Below are positions 55,250-64,000 of a stretch of DNA of 64,000 nt, piece after piece. The notes beneath the pieces were generated by a model. That model did no database searches and was not told where the DNA came from. It saw only the letters and a list, made by a program, of their open reading frames with translations. Position 1 is the first letter of the stretch, and each line of letters opens with the position of its first letter. Both the position numbers and the translations under genes were made by a program. The stretch covers positions 3,782,001-3,846,000 of the forward strand of contig NC_071350.1 in the NCBI RefSeq assembly GCF_027744825.2, read 5' to 3'. Origin of the DNA: Synchiropus splendidus. Taxonomy: Eukaryota > Chordata > Actinopteri > Syngnathiformes > Callionymidae.

Positions 55250-58200
55250 ATGTCCATCGTTCAAGGTCTCTTATTCTCCGTGTTTTCCGCTCCGTGTTCT
55301 TTCTCTCGCTCCGTCCTCTTACTCTCGCTCCTAGTCTCTCTCTCCTCCCGTCTGCTCTTATCCTCCTGCTCCGGGATAGTGTGTTCGAGTGTTTGTGTGC
55401 TCGCTATTTTAGTTCTGCCTGCGTGGTATTTATTTTCCTCAGTTTAAGTGTGTGTTTACCTCTACCGAGCGTCCTTAGTTTGATTGTAGCCTCGTGAGTT
55501 TTAGATCCGAGTGAGATTTTCTGTTGTCCCGGTTTTCTCAGGGTTGTATACTTACAACTGTTTTCTGTTCTAGGTTTATCCCTCTCCCTGCGTGTTTGTC
55601 CCTCGCGCTCCACTTTGGTGTCGTCGTCTTCAGATTTCATTATTGTTTGTGTATTATTTTCATGTTTATTGTATTAAATCTGTATTCACTTTTAATCTCG
55701 CTTGTCCGAGTCACTAGCGGCCGGTCTAATCCGTCCCTCCTCCTCTACTTTGGGTGCGGGTTTCTTTTTTGTGAATAAGAAAGACAAGTCTTCTGTGGGT
55801 CTAAGATCATTTGCATTTGGGTCTAGCTTATTTAACAAACATGACAGAACCATCTGGCCTTGTCCCCAACCCAGCAATGGTTATAAACCTACAGAAGGCT
55901 TTAGGCTCCCAGGGCACGAGGATCACTAATCTTGAAAGAGCGAGCCAAAGTATCCTGGAGCAGCTGCAGAAGATCTCAGCCTCTCTCGCCAACTCCGGAT
56001 CTCGTGGGGTCTCTGTTTATATTGTGGCCAACCTGGTCGCATCCTTCGTTCCTGTCCGGTCCTTAATAAGGACCAGGCTCTCTCTCTTCCTCCCCACCGG
56101 CCATATGATTGTGCTATAGACCTGGTTCCTGGGGCTCCTTTTCCCTCTAGCTGACTTTACAATGTGTCCTGTCCAGAAAGGGTAGCTATGGAGAAATATA
56201 TCAATGAGTCACTAGCGGCCGGTCTAATCCGTCCCTCCTCCTCTACTTTGGGTGCGGGTTTCTTTTTTGTGAATAAGAAAGACAAGTCTTCTGTGGGTCT
56301 AAGATCATTTGCATTTGGGTCTAGCTTATTTAACAAACATGACAGAACCATCTGGCCTTGTCCCCAACCCAGCAATGGTTATAAACCTACAGAAGGCTTT
56401 AGGCTCCCAGGGCACGAGGATCACTAATCTTGAAAGAGCGAGCCAAAGTATCCTGGAGCAGCTGCAGAAGATCTCAGCCTCTCTCGAGCAGTCTTCGCCT
56501 CCACTAGGTGGGGCTGATTCAACACAATCAGCTCCTGCCCCAGTACAACACCTTGCCAATGTTCGCGAACCGACCATCCCCGCTCCGGAGGTTTATACGG
56601 GCAAACCTGGGTTCTGTAAGAACTTCTTTTTTCAGTATTCCCTTGTGTTTGACTCTCAGCCTTCCCTCTTCCAGACAGACAGAGCCCGCATTGTCTTCTG
56701 TATAAACCTCCTCCGCGACAAGGCCAGCCAGTGGGCTATTTTTCTCTCCTATTTTAAATCATTTTCACACTGCCACAGAAATGTGTTTTCAACGCACCTT
56801 TTAAGAGTGGTCCCAGTGCTTCTAAGTGCTTAGTCTCTGTGACACAAGACTTCCCCAAGGAGTCTGTGTTCGAATATTCCATCCGTTTCTGGATTTTAGC
56901 AGCTCAGGCAGGGTGGAATGAGCCAGCGCTCATGTCCATTTTCTTCAATGGCTTGGCACTTAATATTCAGGACCAACTCTCCCTCCGCGATGAACCTAAT
57001 TCCTTGGAGGAAACTCATTCTATTAGCCATTAGAATAAATAATAGAATAAGACAGCACTCCGCGAACCACTCACCACGTGGTGTCACCAATCCCGTTTTC
57101 TCCACCTGCAAACAACCTGCCATCTGAAGTCCTTCCATCCTCTGAAACTTCTGAGCCCATGCAGGTGGGGAGGACGAGACTGACGCCGGAGGAACGCCAA
57201 CTCCGGATCTCGTGGGGTCTCTGTTTATATTGTGGCCAACCTGGTCGCATCCTTCGTTCCTGTCCGGTCCTTAATAAGGACCAGGCTCTCTCTCTTCCTC
57301 CCCACCGGCCATATGATTGTGCTATAGACCTGGTTCCTGGGGCTCCTTTTCCCTCTAGCTGACTTTACAATGTGTCCTGTCCAGAAAGGGTAGCTATGGA
57401 GAAATATATCAATGAGTCACTAGCGGCCGGTCTAATCCGTCCCTCCTCCTCTACTTTGGGTGCGGGTTTCTTTTTTGTGAATAAGAAAGACAATTCTCTA
57501 CGTCCCTGTATCAATTACCGTGGTCTTAACCAGATCACGATCAAAAATAAGTACCCGCTCCCACTCATTGACCCGGCTTTTGAGACCCTTAACCAAGCTA
57601 CTATTTTTTCTAAGTTAGACCTACGCAATGCCTATCACCTGGTCCGTATTAGAGAAGGGGACGAGTGGAAGGCTGCTTTTAAGACGCCTCTGGGTCACTT
57701 TGAGTACTGCGTTATGCCTTTCGGTTTGTCTAATGCTCCTGCCGTATTTTAAGCCCGTATTTTAATGATGTACTCAGAGACATGATCAACCACTTTGTCT
57801 ACGTTTACCTGGATGACATATTGATCTTGTCACAGAGAGCACGTACGACTGGTTCTACAAAGATTACTCGAGAACAGACTGTTCTGCAAAGCCGAGGAAT
57901 GTGAGTTTCACATGACACAAGTAAGCTTCCTGGGTTTCATCTTGGGAAAGGGCCGCCTTCTCCCTGACCTAGCTAAGATCGAGGCTGTTGTAAACTGGAA
58001 GACCCCCGTTAACCGTAAGCAACTCCAACAATTCCTGGGATTTGCTAACTTCTATAGATGTTTTATCCGCAATTCCAGCAAGGTTGCTGCACCCCTGACC
58101 TCCCTCACCTCCACAAAGAAGGTGTTTTCATGGACTTCGGAAGCAGATGAGGCCTTCGAACAAGCTTGGACTCTGTATTCATCTGCACCAATCCTGCGCC

Positions 58201-58320
58201 ATCCTGACCCCACTTGGCAATTCATCGTCGACGCGCGGACACTTTGGACTCAGGAATTGGCGCTGTCCTGTCCCAAAGAGATCCCTCCAACCTTATTTAA
58301 CAAGCATGACACTGTATAAC
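55250..58320 (+). mobile_element. Scrambled Ty3/gypsy element G2 inserted in the L1
   Basis: On the opposite strand to the L1. It starts with a CT-rich LTR-like stretch (about 55,262-55,700). A gag frame follows (56309-56833, starting [14 protein letters not shown] and containing a coiled-coil-like [16 protein letters not shown]), then a zinc-knuckle-like [15 protein letters not shown] (about 57,215-57,260). The RT frame at 57372-57752 has [20 protein letters not shown] and [23 protein letters not shown] follows near 57,800, then a further RT/RNase H frame (57912-58319). Protease and integrase were not found. Several modules are repeated out of order (see the repeat entries). It is dead. Confidence 0.85.
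55711..56208 (+). repeat. Tandem duplicate inside gypsy G2
   Basis: 55,711-55,987 recurs at 56,209-56,485 (offset 498 bp), and 55,988-56,290 recurs at 57,197-57,490. The first module joins the start of the RT frame ([12 protein letters not shown]) to the leader and gag start. The second is the zinc-knuckle-to-pol region. The arrangement looks like a tandem duplication in which the first unit lost most of gag. The copies appear almost identical. Confidence 0.88.
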
Positions 58321-58532
58321 CTGAGAAAAAGCCAAACGTATGTATGAGCTTTTTTTAAGTGTGGAATTGTCAACGTTGGCTCCGTAATGTACATTAGAAT
58401 ATCATCTGCATATAATGACAGTTTATGTTCTTTTTGACTAATTTTCATCCCCCTTATATTTTCATCTTGTCGTATTTGCTGGGCCAATGGCTCAATACAG
58501 ATATCAAGGAGGAGCGGGGAAAGTGGACACCC
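58293..58532 (-). pseudogene. L1-like reverse transcriptase fragment with YADD
   Basis: The minus strand reads TGCPLSPLLLDICIEPLAQQ and LSLYADDILMYI, the RT active site. The piece is cut off on the left by gypsy G2 (about 58,320) and on the right by a solo LTR (58533). Confidence 0.85.
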
Positions 58533-59198
58533 TGTCATGATCCTGCTTTTATTTTGTCTTTTGAATCCTGGTTTTGTTTACCTCCTGTTCTTCCTGTTTC
58601 TTTGGTACACGGCTGGAGCCAATCTACCTCTGATCACCCTGATTAGAAAAACACCTGGACTCCAGCAACGTGTGCCAGATCGTGTCTTCCAGTTCCTGCG
58701 TTTCTCCCATTGTTTCCCTGTGAGTTTTCTAGTTCCCTGTGATTTCTCCTATAGTTCCTGAGTTTTGGATTCTTCTTGTTCCCCGTGGTAACTCCTGGTT
58801 CTTGTGGCTCTCCTTGTTTCGGTCTCTCGTTCTGTGTGTTAGCTAGCTTACTTTCCTCGTTCTCTTGGCTCTCCTTGTTTGGTCTCTCGTTCTGTGAGAT
58901 AGCTAACTTTAGATTATTCTTTGTTAAACCCTGGTGCCTGAGTTTAGTGTTTTGTTTCTCCCAGTTTCCATGCGTTTCCTGTTCTCTTTTGTAGTTTATT
59001 CTCGGTTCGTTGTACATTCAGCTTTTGCTTAGTTTCTCCCGGTTCGGTGACGCTTTCTGTTGTGTTTTTGTTTGTTTAATTATTAAACATTATTTCTAAC
59101 TCGCTCCTGCCTAACTGTAACCTTCACCACTCGCACTTGGGTCCAACTCCACGTCCTCAGGACGTGGCTTTCCCTCCTCGTTCCCTCGAATCGTGACA
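58533..59198. mobile_element. Solo LTR in the L1
   Basis: The 666-bp unit starts TGTCATGATCCTGC and ends ATCGTGACA. It is flanked by exact CACCC duplications at 58528-58532 and 59199-59203. It interrupts the reverse transcriptase frame of the L1. There is no internal coding region, as expected after recombination between the two LTRs of a complete element. TG...CA ends and a 5-bp duplication fit a gypsy-type LTR. Confidence 0.9.
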
Positions 59199-60800
59199 CA
59201 CCCCTGCCTGCATCCTTGCTTGAGAGGGAATCGATCCGACAGGGTCCCATTTATTCGAACAGCAGCCTGTGGGTTTGAATATAAAATTTCGATCCATTTA
59301 ATGAAGTTGGGGCCAAAGGTTTGAAATAAGTATCGACTACCTCTGTCAAATGCTCTCTGGGCATCGAGAGACAGTATTATAGTTGGATTTTTTGCCACTG
59401 TAGGATGAGTCCTTAGGCTTAATAGTCTTCTAATATTGTCGCCATAAAATCTCCCAGTAATAAAACCTGTTTGATCTGGGTGAATGATTTTATTGATGAA
59501 TTTATTACGACCGTTTGTTAGGATGGCAGTCAGTATTCTGATGTCTGTATTCAATAGACATATAGGTTGGTATTTACTGGGATCTTTTCCTTCTTTGTGG
59601 ATGACTACAATGGTTGCCTCATTCCATGAAGAGGCCATAGTGCCAGATTGTAATGCGTGGTGATAGGCAAAAGCAATGGTACTAATGTCTTTTTAAATAT
59701 TTTATAGAATTCATTGATAAATCTGTCTGGACCAGGGCTTTTATTATTTTTTAATGAAGAAATTGCCTGCAGTATTTCTTGTTCTTTTATTGGCTCATCC
59801 AATTTGTCTGCCATCTCCAAGTGTCCGTGTTGTTGTAGAGTGATTCATTAAACTCGGCAAAACACTTTGCCAGTTCGTCTGGTTTAGTCACACTTGAGCC
59901 ATTTGTTTAAATTTTTTGGACGACATTACACGACTGCAGGCGGCTGGCTCTGTTACCATGCTCGTAGTATCATCTTTGATTGGTAAATCTTAAATTCCTT
60001 TATCTTTTCTGTGGCCAATTCATGAAGCTCCTTCCGTGCCTGACTGAGGGTCGTTAGTTGTTCATGAGAGAGTGTGAGATTATGTTGTTGAGATAGGATG
60101 CTTACTTTATTTTCTAATTCACTTTGTCGCGCTTGTTTTTTGCGTTTTTTAGTACTAGACCAGGCAATAATACGACCTCTGATATATGTCTTAGCGCAGT
60201 CCCACAGCATTATAGGAGATGTTAGCGGTGAGATATTTGTCTCTCTATATATATTTATTTCAGCTGTCAGAAATGACTTCTATTCTTTATCATTTAGCAG
60301 TGAGGTATTTAATCTCCATTGTTCATGTTTCCTATTATGTCCTATATTCCATGATAGAATGACAGATGCATGATCAGACATTGTGATAGGCAAAATGTGT
60401 ATATCCTGTACTCTATACTCTATCATAGGTCTTAGGGGTGAAAAAATAATCAATCCTGGAGGAAGAGGAGTGTCTGTTTGAATAGAAGGTGAAATCTTTG
60501 CCTTTTGGAAATTTGCTCCTCCAAACATCGACCATAGCATGTTCCATTAGAAGGTGTTTTAGTCTTCTGTCCATCCAAGATATTGCAATTCTGGAGACCG
60601 GTTGTCTATCTATTTGCAGCATGACACAGTTCAGGTCCCCACCAACCAATAAGATACCAGTGCTGTGTTTAAGCATGACAGAAAAGACCAGGGAGATGAA
60701 GTCAGGTGCATCCTCATTTGGCGCGTATACACTCATGAAGGAAACCGGAGTTCCATCGATTGAACCATTTGCCACAACAAATCTCCCTTCGTTGTCTTAA
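59199..60800 (-). pseudogene. L1-like ORF2: endonuclease and reverse transcriptase N-terminal part
   Basis: From right to left: an endonuclease frame (60413-60775) with VSFMSVYAPNEDAP, ILLVGGDLNCVM and SSSRIDYFF (apurinic endonuclease-like catalytic blocks); a linker (59953-60210); an RT start with LKNNKSPGPDRFINEFYK (59605-59820); and an RT core (59111-59638) with IVVIHKEGKDPSKYQPICLL, ILSLDAQRAFDRG and AAVRINGTLSDRFPLKQGCR. Frame breaks separate the parts. Confidence 0.88.
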
Positions 60801-61599
60801 TGCATATATGTTGGTGTCAAATTGATACATTTATGTATCAGAACACAGACTCCTCTCTTCTTTCCACGTGATAAGAAGAGTAGTATATTTTGTCCACCCA
60901 GGAATTTTTCAGTTTGTCATGCTCTTTATCTGATAGATGGGTTTTGTGTAGTGGTGCTATATGACAATCTAGGCCTTTCAGTTGGACAAGTATTTTTTTT
61001 CTCTTTACACAATTGCTGAGCCCGTTCACAAATGGAACTCACAACTTTAACTATTCCCATATTTCCACATGTTGAGCTTTATGTGGGTGCAATGACACAT
61101 ATGAATATCTATTAACATTTAAGGGTGTATTTCAGTGGTTTATAATGTTGCTAGATGTTGCAACGAAGTAGCTGGAAATAAACGTGCAAAGAAACTGCTG
61201 ATGAATATTTAACACACAAACAATCCATGAAGAACTGTGGAATCAGGGATAACATGGAACGAAAAATAGGACACACTATAACTAATGGCTGCATGTCGTG
61301 ACGTGCAGCTTGCGAACACCTTTCAAAATGTTCACCTTAGCTTGGATAGTACTAGTCCAAACTGAGAAGAAAAATTTAGAAAACAAAAAAGTCTAGAACC
61401 GCAATCTGTGTTCCTGCATAGTGAATGTGTCAATCAATAAACAGGATGTCTATAACGGTATGCAATATTACTATATTGTAAATAAATTTGAAGAAACAGC
61501 ATCAGAAACAACAAACAGCAGATAATAACTTTCGATGATAATCAGATAATAAGATGTGGGTATCTGCATTAGGACTGAGTCCGTCTGTGTGTATGTATG
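60801..61599 (-). other. L1-like ORF2 N-terminus and inter-ORF region
   Basis: 60838-61029 keeps the endonuclease N-terminal part (LKGLDCHIAPLHKTHLSDKE). From 61,030 to 61,600 the sequence is AT-rich with no recognisable frame and may be a separate insertion or a decayed inter-ORF region. Confidence 0.5.
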
Positions 61600-62345
61600 A
61601 CTCACGAAACAGAATGGATTGATCAGTCTTCACAATCTCCAGGTGGAATCACGTGACTATTGACATCCATCGCTTTGCTCGCATCCGTAAACTCCTTCTG
61701 CTTATTGTCATGGGTGATGCGCAGTCTCGCAGGGTAGAATATTCCATAACTAGCTCCCGGTCTCCCTCGGAGTAGCTTTCTTGTGTCATTGAAGGCATCT
61801 CTGGCTTTGGCCACGGCTGTCGTATAGTCCGGGAACACGGATCCTCGCCTTCCTCAGGATTTCCAGCGCATCTCTCTCTCGCAGCTTGGCAACAATCACT
61901 CTCGGTTTACCGTCCGACTTCTTCGGACCAGTACTGTAGTGTGATCGCTGTACTTCATTTTGTTTTTCAAGTCCCAAAACTTCAGTAAGCATTTCACAGA
62001 CTGCGCCCGGTGTGCTGGACCCTGACCGCTCCGTCAGTCCTGAGATCTCAATATTTCCGCATCTCATTCTTCCCTCCAGGTCTTCACATTTAGACTTCAG
62101 CACTTCCACCTCTTTTGTTATGTCTTTGACAGACCTTCCTCCTCAGCATTTACGTCAGCTTTCACCTGGACGATGTCGGCGTGCATCGCGCCGTCGCCGC
62201 TCTCTATCTCTGCTCTCACTGCTTTGAAATAATTTCAGTTCTCAGTTCTTGATTGGCTAGCATCACTAGCACTTTTTGCCGGCGTCGCACTAGGCCTTGC
62301 ACCTGTCGATGGATCATATTTGTATTTGCGTAGACTTGTCGCCAT
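61600..62345 (-). pseudogene. L1-like ORF1
   Basis: ORF1 starts with an ATG at about 62,345 (MATSLRKYKYDPSTG) and is soon interrupted by stops. Later frames (61786-62109 and 61623-61838) hold CEDLEGRMRCGNIEISGLTE, KPRVIVAKLRERDALEILRK and the C-terminal ARLRITHDNKQKEFTDASKA. These are the RNA-binding and C-terminal domains of L1-type ORF1 chaperones. Frameshifted. Confidence 0.82.
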
Positions 62346-62544
62346 TTCTACGCTGTCGCTCCTTCCCTTGGGTGCTTGAGATGTGCTTTTAGTAATAGTT
62401 TGTAGCAAAATATCGTTGAAACTGATCGGATTAGGTCGGATTCAGCAGGAGCACAAGAAAAAGCATCCTATTCCATGGTTGCTCACTAGCGCCCCCACCT
62501 GGGTCTTTTCTGTGAGGATTTTGTATGTTCTCTGATCATACGCT

Positions 62545-62919
62545 TGGATTTGAGTGTGTGTCATTGGATGTCTGTCTACACTGTATGTGTCTAGCAATGG
62601 ACTTAAACCTGCCACGACCCTGTTCCCAACAGAATTCATTCATCATACCACATTCAACTGTACGTTAATTTAGCTCAATCTCTTGCCATGACTCACCCAC
62701 ATTGGTGACAATGAAGCACCAGAAAAAAAAGCACCACACCAAGGTGAGTTTCATCTGATCAAGCACAACAAAAAGACACAATGTAAATGTACTTCGGAAA
62801 GTGCTTGTGTATCATTTAAAAATGAGTAGAGTCTCTGTCATCGAGCAAAAATGATTGTGCCATTAAAAACAATATATACACACTGACATAAAAAGTATCA
62901 ACATATGTGAATAAGTTAG
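62545..62919 (-). repeat. 3' flank of bZIP copy C
   Basis: It is nearly identical to 50,387-50,786. It ends abruptly at the 5' end of the L1-like element, so the U-type segment with the poly(A) signal seen beside copy B is missing here. Confidence 0.85.
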
Positions 62920-64000
62920 TTAATCCAGAGTCTTGGGGATGATTTTGTTTTTGATAGCTTGAATCTCCTCAAGCAGATTCTTGTTGAGCATCTGGAGCTC
63001 ACTTTCACGATGCTGCAGAGCTCTGATGTAGTCACGTTTCCTCCGGCGAGCCTGTCGAGCAGCTTCCCTGGAACATACATGCACCAAAGGTACAGTGAGA
63101 TTCCCGCACGTACAAGTGACAAACAGCACCGCACTTTAGAAACGACAGTCGATTTGTCTGTCATTCTGTCATGAGTCCTGGAAAGGGACAAAGAGGACAC
63201 CTGAGAACAACCACGAATCCAGTTATAATCACTGGTGTTTTTCTTTTTGAAGGTAAAACTTGACTTAAGGGTGATAATGAGATAATAATAATGATAATAA
63301 TGACAATAATAATAATAATAATGATAATAATGATAACACACTTCTCTTCATCAACATGATGCGGAGCTAGTTCTCAGACATTTTTCTTCCTCCATGACGA
63401 ACATCAACTACCACCATCAACTACCACCATGAGATCCATCACAACATGTTCACCATCCTGCTCACCGATTCCTTGCTAAGCGGAGAAACTGCTTCTGTGA
63501 GGGTTGTTGCTCTGTCGTGCCGTCAGAGTCATCTTCCTTCAGCAGCTCAAGGAGACCAGTGTTGTTGATTTGGACATGACAAAGGACACCAGCTGTCAAG
63601 ATAACAACACTCATGTCACTTTCAACTTTCTCCGTGCAGAGCAGGTATAAACAGTATTGAATCCCAATCACTGATCTTTAGTGGACCACAGACCTGCTTG
63701 TTGGAAGCTCAACATTTGTGGTACACTGAAGAATCTCAGAGGAACCACAAAGAAACTGGAAGGGATCTGCTAGAACTGAAGAGTAAATGCAATAAAAGCA
63801 CATTTAGTCAAGCAAGTTGGATTCACCATGAGTAATTGTATTCAGATATTGAATTGAAAAGTTTGACAGTTCGTCTGCTCAAGCAATAAATACTGCAATG
63901 TGGGAGAGCATTCATGCCGTGTTGAGCATGAGAAAGTGACCAGGCTCTGTGTGGGGACAGCTGTATGGCAAATGTGTCATGCCCTGCCAGTGGTCATTTT
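62920..64000 (-). CDS. CREB/ATF-like bZIP gene, copy C (3' part, continues beyond window)
   Basis: Exons from the 3' end: 62920-63067 (zipper exon, stop at 62920-62922), 63466-63592 (acidic exon ending L-A-R-N-R), 63694 to about 63770, and 63941 to the window edge. The junction rebuilds N-R-E-A-A-R-Q-A-R-R-R-K-R-D-Y-I-R, and the zipper ALQHRESELQMLNKNLL with EEIQAIKNKI is intact, without the stop of copy A and with a normal TTCCAG acceptor, unlike B. It differs from A by 4 extra bases (CTTC) in the 63694 exon, so that exon needs another acceptor to stay open. CREB-family bZIP proteins dimerise through the zipper and bind CRE sites. This is the copy most likely to be functional; the rest is outside the window. 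Confidence 0.7.
63273..63336. repeat. TAA/TGA trinucleotide microsatellite in copy C intron
   Basis: An imperfect (ATA/ATG)n tract of about 64 bp lies between the last two exons of copy C. The matching place in copy A (about 44,712) has only ACACATTATCACCC, so the tract expanded in C or was lost in A. Confidence 0.95.

Larger units (their letters stand above)
51012..62530 (-). mobile_element. L1-like LINE, near full length, interrupted by three insertions
   Basis: On the minus strand the element runs from ORF1 (about 62,345, with a 5' UTR to about 62,530) through ORF2 endonuclease and reverse transcriptase to a C-terminus ending at 51,237 and an AT-rich 3' end near 51,012 (TTATAAAAAGAAA). 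Removing 58533-59198, about 55,250-58,320 and 52222-55081 restores a continuous order of pieces of about 5 kb. Many stops and frame breaks show that it is dead. L1 elements move by target-primed reverse transcription. Confidence 0.85.
62880..64000 (-). repeat. Inverted-repeat arm (pairs with 43,990-45,110)
   Basis: The distal arm of the inverted duplication. The match is still running at position 64000, so the arm is longer than seen here. Confidence 0.88.

Overview
The window is nuclear DNA of a ray-finned fish, most likely a percomorph teleost. Vertebrate multi-exon genes with short introns are mixed with typical fish repeats: Tc1, hAT, PIF/Harbinger, Ty3/gypsy, an L1-type LINE and LINE tails. 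No bacterial, organellar or CRISPR features are present. Exon calls rest on reading-frame continuity, GT/AG sites and recognition of protein families; nothing was aligned by program.

Left part (1-22 kb, minus strand): acetyl-CoA carboxylase 1 (acaca). 36 consecutive coding exons, all phase-consistent, give 1,560 codons: the AMPK-site N-terminus, the whole biotin carboxylase and biotin carrier domains, and the central region. The carboxyltransferase half lies left of position 1. A conserved 24-bp microexon and two candidate 5' noncoding exons are visible.

Middle (22-42 kb, minus strand): a complete seven-exon T-box gene of the Tbx2/3 subfamily with a divergent T-domain and C-terminus (22,368-27,955). 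A 9-kb gene-poor interval with Tc1 remnants and a TA/GA microsatellite follows. Then comes a complete six-exon PPM1D (Wip1) phosphatase gene (36,763-41,429) whose C-terminal tail is far shorter than in mammals.

Right part (42-64 kb): a recently rearranged, repeat-rich block. It carries three copies of a CREB/ATF-like bZIP gene: copy A (+, 43.0-45.1 kb), copy B (-, only the zipper exon at 50.8 kb) and copy C (-, 62.9 kb to the window edge). A and C form a large inverted repeat; B and C share their 3' ends. Each copy carries a different lesion or difference. A non-coding segment beside ppm1d is also duplicated, and its second copy was split by a fairly young gag-depleted gypsy element (45,858-49,558). 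Between B and C lies a minus-strand L1-like LINE. A PIF/Harbinger transposon, a scrambled second gypsy element and a solo LTR are inserted in it, so the mobile elements are nested.

Functionally the three conserved genes are unrelated neighbours (lipid synthesis, developmental transcription, stress-response phosphatase). Human ACACA, TBX2 and PPM1D all lie on chromosome 17q, so this looks like conserved synteny. The most interesting material is the bZIP family and its rearrangement, the divergent Tbx2/3 gene and the short-tailed ppm1d.
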